From the NCBI GenBank assembly GCA_036337295.1, contig JAYZEN010000001.1:434001-498000 (forward strand): 64,000 nt of DNA, given 5' to 3'. Shown here in pieces: positions 35,827 through 43,557 of this stretch. The first letter of the stretch is position 1. Every line of letters begins with the position of its first letter. The translations under genes were made by a program, and so were the position numbers. This DNA is from Ketobacter sp036337295. GTDB lineage: Bacteria; Pseudomonadota; Gammaproteobacteria; Pseudomonadales; Ketobacteraceae. Below the pieces are notes generated by a model that was not told the DNA's origin, searched no databases, and saw only the letters and a program-made list of their open reading frames with translations.

Positions 35827-36600
35827 ATGACAACGCTGACCCATCAACCAACCACCACCCTCGACCAGCCACTTACTGCGGGCCGCAAGAGTACGCTGCT
35901 GCTCTATGGCATCGCTTCCTATCTGATCGGTTGTGCCGGCTTAGTAGCGGTGATTCTGGCCATGGCGGGCATCCTGCCCATGGGAAGTTTTATTGTCCTG
36001 ACCGACAACACGCTGCTGGCCTGTGTCATCAATGTGCTGCTGATCGGATTATTCGGGCTGCAGCATTCCATCATGGCACGGCCTTTTTTCAAACGGGCCT
36101 TTGCGCATACCTTCAGTGCCGCCAGCGAGCGCGCCACCTTTGTGTGGGGCAGCGGTGTCACCCTGCTGATCATCCTGGCGCTGTGGCAACCGGTGAGCGG
36201 ACATCTGTGGCAAGTGGAATCCCTGGCCGGACGAACGATACTGTGGTGTCTGTTCGGGGCGGGCTGGAGCTATCTGTTTGCCGCCACCTTTGCCATCAAT
36301 CACTGGGATTTGTTCGGTCTGCGCCAGATCTGGTTCGCCGTCAACGATCGCGCTTACCAGGCACCGGAGTTCAAGGAAAACTGGATGTACCGCTTCAGCC
36401 GTCATCCTATCATGCTGGGCGCCTTGATCGGCATGTGGTGCGTACCGGACATGAGCGCTACCAAGCTGGTGATGACCCTGAGCCTGACCGCGTATATCTT
36501 TACCGGACTGCGCTTTGAGGAAAACGATCTGGTCCGCGAATTTGGCGAGCAATACCTGGAATACAAGAAGCGGGTTGGCATGTTCTTCAGCTGGAAGTAA
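35827..36600 (+). CDS. MddA-like methanethiol S-methyltransferase (NnrU/ICMT superfamily)
   Basis: A 257-residue integral membrane protein with about six helices. The segments LQHSIMARPFFKRAF and YRFSRHPIMLGALIGMW, followed by RFEENDLVREFGEQYLEYKKRVGMF, match the isoprenylcysteine methyltransferase/NnrU superfamily and specifically the MddA type. MddA uses SAM to turn methanethiol into dimethyl sulfide. Assignment to MddA rather than another family member is probable, not certain. A Shine-Dalgarno TGGAGAG precedes the ATG. It is likely co-transcribed with the acyl-CoA dehydrogenase gene. Confidence 0.78.
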   Translation: MTTLTHQPTTTLDQPLTAGRKSTLLLYGIASYLIGCAGLVAVILAMAGILPMGSFIVLTDNTLLACVINVLLIGLFGLQHSIMARPFFKRAFAHTFSAASERATFVWGSGVTLLIILALWQPVSGHLWQVESLAGRTILWCLFGAGWSYLFAATFAINHWDLFGLRQIWFAVNDRAYQAPEFKENWMYRFSRHPIMLGALIGMWCVPDMSATKLVMTLSLTAYIFTGLRFEENDLVREFGEQYLEYKKRVGMFFSWK

Positions 36601-36608
36601 CCCTCTTG

Positions 36609-36651
36609 AAAAAACCATGGCGGAAGGCCCTTACCGAAAGGTCTTCCGCCA
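36609..36651 (-). terminator. terminator of the phoD gene
   Basis: A 9-bp perfect stem, TGGCGGAAG/CTTCCGCCA, with a 16-base loop is followed on the minus strand, after three bases, by TTTTTT. It lies directly between the two convergent genes. Confidence 0.82.
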
Positions 36652-36658
36652 CACTGAA

Positions 36659-38269
36659 TTAGCGATCGTGGCGCTCCCATCCCTTGTGCCAGCCGCGGCC
36701 TTGTTCCGGCTCCAGGGTTTTGCTGTACACCGCTTTACCATCAATGTCCTTCAGGGTAACGGTCATCTCTGCGGAATAGGCATCAATGTCCACCTGACCA
36801 TAGAACTGCAGTCCGGCAAACGGACTTTGATTGGGGCTGTCCGGTGCCATCTGGAAATCCACCCGGGGGCCAAAGGTGTTGTCCAGCGTGTTGGGACCGA
36901 AACTGCCGGCGTTCAACGGGCCACTGACGAATTCCCAGAACGGCAGGAAATCCTGGAACTGGGCGCGGTTGGGATCATAATGATGGGCGGCGCAGTAATG
37001 CACATCGGCCGTAAACCAGACCACATTCTTGATCCGCTTGCGCTTGATGTAACGCAGCAGCCCGGCCATCTCCAGTTCACGGCCCAGGGCAGGGCCATCA
37101 CCATTGGCCAGGTTTTCAAACTTATCGGCACCGTCGCGCACCACCAACCCAATGGGCATGTCGGAGGCGATCACCTTCCATACTGCTTTCGAGCTATCCA
37201 ACTGATGCTTGATCCAGGCGATCTGCTCTTCACCCAGGAAGGCGGTTTCCGGCCCGGGTTCAGCCTGGTCGTTGGCGGAGTTGCCGGCACGGTAGCTGCG
37301 CATATCAATCACAATCACATCCAGCAGATCCCCATAGCACAGCTTGCGATAAACCCGTTCCGGTTCCGAGCTGTCGTGGGGGCGCATGGGGGCGTACTCC
37401 AGGAATGCGCGGCTGCCGTGCGCAATCAGGGTCGGCACGTTTTTTTCGGTGTAGCGGGCATCGTTACTCAGGTCCTTGGTATCGGACCAGTTGTTCACCA
37501 CTTCATGATCATCCCACTGCCAGATCTGCGGCACCTCTGCATTGAAGCGGCGTACGTTTTCATCCAACAGGTTGTACTTGTAACGGCCGCGGAATTCATC
37601 CAGGGTTTCTGCCACCTTGGACACTTCCTCGGTCACCAGGTTGTGCCACATTTGTCCATTTTCAGCGAGCTGGTATTCAGCAATCGGACCATCGGCGTAA
37701 ATATTGTCGCCGCAGTGAATAAAGAAATCCGGTTGTTCCAGGCGCATGGCCTCATAAATTTTCATGCCCCCGAATTCAGGATTGATGCCCCAGCCCTGCC
37801 CGGCGGTATCACCGGACCACAGAAAGCGAATGTCGCGGCGACGGCGCGGAGCCGTGACGAAACGTCCACTGACCGGCTCACTGACAATCCGGTCGTTACT
37901 CAAATCCTGGAACTGCACCCGCACAAAGATTTCCCGGTCGCAGGGCAGCTGGCGCAGATCCAATCGCGCCGTAAAATCCGACGTGGCCAAGGTATAGGGG
38001 CCGCGCACTTTCACCGGGCGTGCAAAATCCGGGGACAGATCGTACTCCACCAGCATACGGGCAGGACGATCGCTGCGACTCCAGATCATGGCCCCGTGAC
38101 ACTGCACATCACCGATCTGAATACCCTGTTCCAGTTTCGGCCGGGCAGAATCCAGAGTAATGATGGCCGGAGCGGATTGGGCAAAGCGGGGAGCAACCAC
38201 CCCCGCCGCCAACAGAATTCCGGATGAACGCATAAACTGACGACGGGTTTTCTTATCCTGGTCTGACAT
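36659..38269 (-). CDS. phoD: PhoD-family alkaline phosphatase/phosphodiesterase, Tat-exported
   Basis: A 536-residue protein. The Tat signal is TRRQFMRSSGILLAAG. The body shows the PhoD order: an N-terminal Ig-like domain, then the metallophosphatase with IHCGDNIYADGP, WDDHEVVNNW, DMRSYR and WFTADVHYCAAHHYDPNR. These carry the Asp/Asn/His ligands for the iron/calcium centre. It hydrolyses phosphate mono- or diesters in the periplasm. It is regulated by phosphate in other bacteria, but I did not find a clear Pho box. Confidence 0.92.
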   Translation of the reverse strand: MSDQDKKTRRQFMRSSGILLAAGVVAPRFAQSAPAIITLDSARPKLEQGIQIGDVQCHGAMIWSRSDRPARMLVEYDLSPDFARPVKVRGPYTLATSDFTARLDLRQLPCDREIFVRVQFQDLSNDRIVSEPVSGRFVTAPRRRRDIRFLWSGDTAGQGWGINPEFGGMKIYEAMRLEQPDFFIHCGDNIYADGPIAEYQLAENGQMWHNLVTEEVSKVAETLDEFRGRYKYNLLDENVRRFNAEVPQIWQWDDHEVVNNWSDTKDLSNDARYTEKNVPTLIAHGSRAFLEYAPMRPHDSSEPERVYRKLCYGDLLDVIVIDMRSYRAGNSANDQAEPGPETAFLGEEQIAWIKHQLDSSKAVWKVIASDMPIGLVVRDGADKFENLANGDGPALGRELEMAGLLRYIKRKRIKNVVWFTADVHYCAAHHYDPNRAQFQDFLPFWEFVSGPLNAGSFGPNTLDNTFGPRVDFQMAPDSPNQSPFAGLQFYGQVDIDAYSAEMTVTLKDIDGKAVYSKTLEPEQGRGWHKGWERHDR

Positions 38270-38413
38270 GAGCTTGTCCTTAAATTCACGGCATGAACGA
38301 ATTCACAGTATGGATGGCAGGGTTAAACAGGCATGCCGCCGATGGTAAGAGCGCTCTATGACAGGGGGCAGACGCTTTTATTGCGTCGTTGACACATTAT
38401 TTCAGTATTACTA

Positions 38414-39253
38414 TCACGATTCCCGCAGCACCCAGTGCACGGGGTCTGATCCATAGTAGCGTTTGAACTGGTCGTATAATTGTGGATGTTGTTGTTGCAA
38501 CTGTTGCGGTTTTTCGAAAAACGTTTCCGTCACCACAGCAAAAAATTCAGCGGGCGAGGTGGCGCCATAATCGTCAATCACATCCGGTTGATCCAACTCC
38601 ATGGCCCGGTGCAATTGCTGGTAGGCATCCGTTAACACCTGCTTCCAGGGACCATATTGCTGGGGATCGGACAGAATCGGCAGGCCGTCCATTTGCCAGT
38701 TTTCCTCGTCCAGTTTATGGGCAAACTCATGCATCACCACATTGTGACCATCGCGGTCGTTGCGGGCACCCTGCAACACCTGATCCCAGGCCAGCACGAC
38801 AGGGCCCCGATGCCAGGATTCACCGGTGCGCACCGACACCACATCCGAATGCACCATCCCGTCCCGCTGGGTCATCGGCACCACAAAGGTTTCCGGGTAC
38901 ACCAGAATGGTTGCAAATCCGGGATAATAGTCGGTGGCCTTGTTCAGGATCAGGATGCAGGCCTGGGCCGCGATCAGCAGCTTCACATGCTCGTTGATCT
39001 CCATGCCATTGCATCCCACAAACACCTTTTCCGCCATGAACACCTGCATGTGGCGCTCCAGGGTGCGCCGTTCCCGGTCCGGCAACTTGCGATAGAGGGC
39101 AAACTGCTGCCACAGCAGTTCACGCCAGGCGTCCGGAAAGGGCGCCGCCTGCAACCGACGACGGCGCTGCTGTTTCCAGTGGTCCCGAAACTTGCTGCCC
39201 AGATACCAGGCCAGTACCGCCGCCGGCACCGACAGCAGAACCAGGTAGATCAC
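38414..39253 (-). CDS. mtfA: MtfA-type zinc peptidase (M90 family), membrane-anchored
   Basis: The chosen GTG start gives 279 residues and lies just after the cytochrome b561 stop; an ATG at 39313 would overlap that gene by 47 bases and add residues unlike the family. An N-terminal membrane helix (about 2-18) is followed by the M90 domain, with the zinc motif HEFAHKLD and the conserved LVYPETFVVPM segment. MtfA in E. coli binds Mlc and affects glucose PTS expression. The N-terminal anchor is unlike the E. coli protein, so the role may differ. Confidence 0.85.
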   Translation of the reverse strand: MIYLVLLSVPAAVLAWYLGSKFRDHWKQQRRRRLQAAPFPDAWRELLWQQFALYRKLPDRERRTLERHMQVFMAEKVFVGCNGMEINEHVKLLIAAQACILILNKATDYYPGFATILVYPETFVVPMTQRDGMVHSDVVSVRTGESWHRGPVVLAWDQVLQGARNDRDGHNVVMHEFAHKLDEENWQMDGLPILSDPQQYGPWKQVLTDAYQQLHRAMELDQPDVIDDYGATSPAEFFAVVTETFFEKPQQLQQQHPQLYDQFKRYYGSDPVHWVLRES

Positions 39254-39266
39254 GACCCGCTTACCA

Positions 39267-39827
39267 CTAGACCCGCGCTCCCAGCATTCTGCGCAAAGTG
39301 CCGTCCCGGTCAATCAGGTGATGTTTCAGGGCCCCTGCCACGTGCAGAATCACGGCCACGATCATGGCTTCACCCAACCAATGGTGGGTACTGTGGGAAA
39401 ACCCAGCCAACGCTTTGTTGATGGGAACCGACTTGGCGGGATTCTCCGGGTCCAGATTGCGGGCCACCACTTCCAACCCGAACACCTCCAGTCCATGACC
39501 GCCCATGGTGGACATCAGAAAACCGGAGATCGGCATGCACAGCGTGCCCAGAATCAACACCCAGTGCACCACTTTCGCCAGGATCTGCTCGATGCTGGAA
39601 TACTGGCTCACCGGCACCGGCCAACCATTACGCAGGCGCCAGACCACCCGCAGCACCACGATGAAAAAGATCAGAAATCCGAAGGACTTATGCAACGGGT
39701 ACAGGCTGCGGGTTTCGGTTTCGGTCATGTAGACGCCCACGGCCAGCAGGCCGATGATGGAAAGCCCGACGATCCAATGCAAGGCGATGGTGATGGGACT
39801 GAACTTGTCTGCGGTATCCAATTGCAT
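39267..39827 (-). CDS. cytochrome b561 family protein
   Basis: The start at MQLDTADKFSPITIALHW is set by AAGGAG eight bases upstream, giving 186 residues. Four membrane helices carry the haem-binding histidines in ALHWIVG, PLHKSFGF, VVHWVLIL and ILHVAGALKHH. YceI-linked and CybB-like members of this family pass electrons from quinol. It is followed by mtfA with a 13-base gap and is divergent from the MerR regulator gene. Confidence 0.92.
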   Translation of the reverse strand: MQLDTADKFSPITIALHWIVGLSIIGLLAVGVYMTETETRSLYPLHKSFGFLIFFIVVLRVVWRLRNGWPVPVSQYSSIEQILAKVVHWVLILGTLCMPISGFLMSTMGGHGLEVFGLEVVARNLDPENPAKSVPINKALAGFSHSTHHWLGEAMIVAVILHVAGALKHHLIDRDGTLRRMLGARV

Positions 39828-40132
39828 CCGCGTTACTCCTTGAGCTCTGGGTTGAAGTCTCGCCCACCCGCCGGTGAGCTGACCGCAGAATACCACCTTT
39901 TCTACTGATTGAACCCTCAGCACCCGGTTCCGACTCACCTTGTCCTGCCGCACCGGACACCCTTGCCCAAGCACTTCTCACCACAAAACGACCATCACAA
40001 GACCACAACAAAACCTAGACACAATATAGATGCACCCCACAGAAACCTTCCTCAAACGGATTGGTATAGATATTGTCTATTATTAATGCTTAGACAGACC
40101 ACCGACAAACCACCACATCAGGGCCTATTGAC
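39828..40132. other. intergenic region between cytochrome b561 and MerR genes
   Basis: The 305 bases should contain divergent promoters. Apart from the palindrome at 40074-40096 and a second TAGACA at 40016-40021, I see no gene or strong element. The middle is notably C- and A-rich. Confidence 0.4.
40074..40096 (+). promoter_or_regulatory. inverted repeat upstream of the MerR-family gene
   Basis: TGTCTA-N11-TAGACA lies 36 bases before the GTG start, with a TATTAT -10-like element inside it. A dyad over the promoter of a regulator gene suggests autoregulation. Confidence 0.6.
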
Positions 40133-41071
40133 GTGAAACAATACCAAATCGGCACCGTGGCCAAGCTGACCGGGCTCACGGTGCACAACCTGAGGGTCTG
40201 GGAGAAACGCCACAGCGCCGTTGAGACCCAGCGAACCCCCACCGGCCGCCGGGTTTACTCCGACCAGGCATTGGAGCGCCTGAAGCTGCTCAAGCACTGC
40301 GTGGACAATGGACACACCATCGGCGCCATCGCTGCCATGACCGACGACGAACTGAGGGAACTGGTGAGCGCTCGCCCGGTGGAGGAAGCGACCGCGGGCA
40401 CCCGTACCGTGCACGTGACCACGGTGGCCGCCGAGTGGTTCGACAAGGTTCAACAACGGCTGGGCAACGAGGTGCAATGGGGTTTCATCCAGCACTACGA
40501 CACCTGCGCCGATCTGCGCGCTCACCACCCCGGCAGTGCGGTGGATCTGCTGCTGATTGACCAGCCTTCCATTCCAGCGGCAGAGGTCAAACCCATGGGT
40601 CAGCTGATCAAGCAGGTCAACGCGCGCGTCACACTGCTGGCCTACCGTTATGCACGCCAGCAGGACGTCACCTATCTGCGCACCCTGGGGGTCCACGCGC
40701 TGAAATCACCGCTGGATTACGCAGACCTCGCCACCTACCTCAAGCGCCGGCTGAAAGAGAAGTCCGGTGTGGTCAGCGTCTTACCTTCACGCCAACCTCC
40801 GCCGCGCCTCTATACGGATCAACTGCTGGAGAAAGCCGCCTCGGTAAGCTCCAGCATCGACTGTGAGTGTCCGCAACACCTGGCGGAAATCATTCAAAGC
40901 CTGACCGCCTTCGAAGCCTACAGTGCCCAATGTGAAAGCCAGGACCGGGCTGGCGAGGATCTACATCGCCACATCCAGCTGCGCACCGGTCACGCCCGGG
41001 CCATCATGGAAGACCTGTTGCAATCGGTGCTGGAACAGGAGGGAATCGACTTAACACTGGTCAAACTGTGA
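40133..41071 (+). CDS. MerR-family transcriptional regulator
   Basis: A 312-residue protein starting at GTG. Residues 1-70 are a MerR winged helix (YQIGTVAKLTGLTVHNLRVWEKRH ... GRRVYSDQALERL). The middle region (about 85-210) resembles a Rossmann-like/B12-binding-type domain as in LitR/CarH-like regulators, but no DxHxxG cobalamin motif is visible. The last about 100 residues are helical and unassigned. The effector is unknown. The gene ends one base before the convergent hypothetical gene. Confidence 0.85.
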   Translation: MKQYQIGTVAKLTGLTVHNLRVWEKRHSAVETQRTPTGRRVYSDQALERLKLLKHCVDNGHTIGAIAAMTDDELRELVSARPVEEATAGTRTVHVTTVAAEWFDKVQQRLGNEVQWGFIQHYDTCADLRAHHPGSAVDLLLIDQPSIPAAEVKPMGQLIKQVNARVTLLAYRYARQQDVTYLRTLGVHALKSPLDYADLATYLKRRLKEKSGVVSVLPSRQPPPRLYTDQLLEKAASVSSSIDCECPQHLAEIIQSLTAFEAYSAQCESQDRAGEDLHRHIQLRTGHARAIMEDLLQSVLEQEGIDLTLVKL

Positions 41072-41072
41072 G

Positions 41073-41633
41073 TTAACGCTCGTGGCCGGGCACCTGCGGC
41101 AGCACCACGAACGCAAACCGGTCGACGGCCAAGGCGGGCATTCTGGTGCTGCCGGGCAGGTTGCCGATGGTGAAACGGATGCGCGTGGTGTTGATGTTCG
41201 ACCAGATCAGTTCGCCCCGACCGCCATCCCCCGGCACTGTGGAGGTGACCACGCCATCCACCACCCCCAGGGTTTGCGTCAGTATGTCCGGCATGCCGAT
41301 ATTGAAGTCCGTCAGGAACTCATCCGGTGGCAGCACGTAGCTGATGCTCAGGGCGAACGCCAACACCGGCTCACTGAACTCAATCACCACGGACGCCGGC
41401 CCGGTATTCAGCAGGTCCCGGAAGCCCGATGCAAAGGGTTGGGTGTTGGTGGTGGTCAACGTCACCTGGATGCCGTCGAAGGTTTGCTGCCCGGTAAACG
41501 GCGACCCACTGCCAAAGTTAAACGGGTGATACTTCAGCAGATCTTCCGCCAAACCCGGCAGTGGCGCCAGCAACACGCTGCCCACCACGAACACCCTGGC
41601 CCGACGCAGCATATCAGCCATCACGCTGAGCAT
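41073..41633 (-). CDS. hypothetical secreted protein
   Basis: The ATG with GGAG eight bases upstream gives 186 residues. A signal peptide (about 10-29, cleavage near PGLAEDL) is followed by a beta-rich region with T/N-rich strands (TLTTTNTQPF, VVIEFSEPVLAFALSIS). The pattern recalls secreted proteins with jelly-roll folds, but I recognise no family. No PEP-CTERM tail is present. Confidence 0.7.
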   Translation of the reverse strand: MLSVMADMLRRARVFVVGSVLLAPLPGLAEDLLKYHPFNFGSGSPFTGQQTFDGIQVTLTTTNTQPFASGFRDLLNTGPASVVIEFSEPVLAFALSISYVLPPDEFLTDFNIGMPDILTQTLGVVDGVVTSTVPGDGGRGELIWSNINTTRIRFTIGNLPGSTRMPALAVDRFAFVVLPQVPGHER

Positions 41634-41681
41634 GGCTCTTACTCCGATTCGCAATCCGGTTCACACGCCTCATATCCGGCT

Positions 41682-42029
41682 CTATGCAACCCCATCCGCG
41701 TGCTTGCCCATCACCACGTGGTTCAGGTTCCCGCGATGAACAAAGGTCAACACCAGCACATAGAGTGTCGTGAACAATACCCCGTTGATACAGAGCAATC
41801 CCAGCACCATGCCCAACACAGAAAACTTATGCCGCCAGGCCACCCAAAGGCCGGCCAGCAGCATATGGCCGATCAAATCCACATTGAACTGTGAGCGCCA
41901 GTTAAGGGCCGCCACATCCCCGGCAAATACGTCTGTCACCATGACCAAACCCTGTGTGCCGATTGCCGACACTGTGAACCCAAGGACGATCAACCACACC
42001 AGTCCCAACGTAATACGCAGTCCAATCAT
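41682..42029 (-). CDS. hypothetical membrane protein
   Basis: A 115-residue protein with three or four membrane helices (about 4-24, 50-66, 72-98). AAGG lies seven bases before the ATG. The helix-loop NWRSQFNVDLIGHMLLAGLWVAWRHK is typical of small DUF-type inner-membrane proteins. No function can be assigned. It lies 48 bases upstream of the secreted protein gene on the same strand, so they may be co-transcribed. Confidence 0.68.
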   Translation of the reverse strand: MIGLRITLGLVWLIVLGFTVSAIGTQGLVMVTDVFAGDVAALNWRSQFNVDLIGHMLLAGLWVAWRHKFSVLGMVLGLLCINGVLFTTLYVLVLTFVHRGNLNHVVMGKHADGVA

Positions 42030-42070
42030 ATATCACCCTTTTCTGATAACCCCAATCTTACATCGTGCGA

Positions 42071-42649
42071 TCAGGCTGCCTGCGCAAAGCGGCGCACCCG
42101 CCCCAGCCAACCGGCCCGCTTGGCGTCGGAGGCATAGCGAACCGGGCCAAAGGAGGTAATTTTAACCGGTTTGATGCCACTGAATTCAAGTATCGTTTTG
42201 CGCATCTGGTGGTGGGCCGGACTGCAGTACACCAGCTTGAAGTACCAGGGTGGCGTGTCCATGGTGGCGATGGCATGGGCGGAGCGGCCGGCCAACAGCC
42301 GGTCCCAGAACTGCGAGTTGTCGCGGTATTTGAACGCAAAGCCGGGCAGAAACACCCGATCAAACATGCCTTTCAGCACGGCAGGAATCGATCCCCACCA
42401 GATCGGATAAACCAGTACCAGGTGATCGGACCAGAGAATGGCCTCGCGTATGGACTCCAGCCCCGGCTCCAGGGTCTGGCGCTGCTTGTAGCCATGCCGC
42501 AGCACCGGATCAAACTCAATGTCCCCCAATTTAAAATACCGAACCTGATGGCCGGCCTCTTCGGCTGCCGCCGCATAGGTCTCCGCGATGGCGGCACAAA
42601 AGCTCTCGTCGTCGGAGTTCCCCAGAATCAGCGCAATGTTCTTTCCCAT
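42071..42649 (-). CDS. NAD(P)H-dependent flavin oxidoreductase (MdaB/NQO1-like flavodoxin fold)
   Basis: The start MGKNIALILGNS is set by AAAGGAC about nine bases upstream and gives 192 residues. The flavodoxin-like fold is shown by LILGNSDDESF at the FMN/FAD phosphate site, YPIWWGSIPAVLKGMFDRVFLPGFAF, and a later MDTPPWY loop. Relatives reduce quinones with two electrons or have regulatory roles. It lies separately from neighbours and may be monocistronic. Confidence 0.87.
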   Translation of the reverse strand: MGKNIALILGNSDDESFCAAIAETYAAAAEEAGHQVRYFKLGDIEFDPVLRHGYKQRQTLEPGLESIREAILWSDHLVLVYPIWWGSIPAVLKGMFDRVFLPGFAFKYRDNSQFWDRLLAGRSAHAIATMDTPPWYFKLVYCSPAHHQMRKTILEFSGIKPVKITSFGPVRYASDAKRAGWLGRVRRFAQAA

Positions 42650-42717
42650 CAGTGATGTCCTTTCATTCCATGATGTACGTCGGTGCTTACTTGATAAAGC
42701 GCTCAATGGCTCAATGC

Positions 42718-42747
42718 AAAAGGCCACAGCGAATGCCGTGGCCTTTT
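42718..42747. terminator. bidirectional terminator after nrdJb
   Basis: A 10-bp stem, AAAAGGCCAC/GTGGCCTTTT, has T and A runs built into the two flanks, so it can act on either strand. It lies 40 bases past the nrdJb stop codon. Confidence 0.85.
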
Positions 42748-42786
42748 GATCGGGGGTCAGCTACCGATGCGGATTTACCGATCGCA

Positions 42787-43473
42787 TCAGCCGCACTTGG
42801 AATCCCCACAGTTGAGGCAGGTCATACAGCCGTCCATATAGATCACGGCCTTGGTGGAGCACTTGCCGCACAAACTAGCCCCTTCGGGGAAGGCACTATC
42901 TTGTTCGTGCGACGCTTCAGGCTTTTTTGCCTGGGCAGTCAACTCCTGCTTTTTCTTTTCGATAAAGGCTTTCTGATGATCATCCAGATCGTTCTTCAGC
43001 AGGCCGATCATGCACATGTGGTTTTCGATGGCTTCACCGATTTCCGCCACCAGGGAAGGCATGAACTTGCCGCCGCGCTTGAAGTAGCCCCCTTTGGGGT
43101 CAAACACCGCTTTCAGCTCCTCCACCAGGAAAGTGCAATCGCCCCCCTTGCGGAATACAGCAGAAATAACACGGGTCAGAGCCAGTACCCACTGGAAGTT
43201 CTCCATATTCTTCGAGTTGATGAAGATCTCGAAGGGGCGGCGCTGCTCGTGCTCAGTGCCTTCGTTGAGAATGATGTCGTTGATAGTGATGTACAGCGCA
43301 TGATCCGACAGCGGGGTCTTGATCTTGTAGGTGGAGCCCAGCAGCATTTCCGGACGTTCCACGCTTTCGTGCATCTGCACCACATTGTTTTCGGGCTTTT
43401 CCGGCTCAACGGCGGGTTGCTCCGGTTTCACCACTTCGTATCCAATGATTTTGGATTTGATTTCTTTAACCAT
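42787..43473 (-). CDS. nrdJb: class II ribonucleotide reductase, NrdJb subunit
   Basis: The ATG at 43473 (MVKEIKSKIIGYEVV) gives 228 residues; an ATG at 43503 and a GTG at 43524 are also in frame. The protein ends in a cysteine-rich tail LCGKCSTKA...CMTCLNCGDSKCG, the redox-active and metal-binding end of class II reductases. In Pseudomonas aeruginosa the adenosylcobalamin-dependent reductase is likewise split into NrdJa and NrdJb. The gene is 84 bases downstream of nrdJa on the same strand. Confidence 0.92.
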   Translation of the reverse strand: MVKEIKSKIIGYEVVKPEQPAVEPEKPENNVVQMHESVERPEMLLGSTYKIKTPLSDHALYITINDIILNEGTEHEQRRPFEIFINSKNMENFQWVLALTRVISAVFRKGGDCTFLVEELKAVFDPKGGYFKRGGKFMPSLVAEIGEAIENHMCMIGLLKNDLDDHQKAFIEKKKQELTAQAKKPEASHEQDSAFPEGASLCGKCSTKAVIYMDGCMTCLNCGDSKCG

Positions 43474-43557
43474 GGTTTTTTTACCTGAATTCTCGTCTTC
43501 CATTGTATGCACCAGTGTCAGCACCAGTTATAAGCATCACCTTTTCAGTCAACCTGA

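Noticed and set aside
36515..38227. A 570-codon open frame opposite phoD
   Set aside because: Antisense to conserved metallophosphatase motifs and crosses the terminator of that gene.
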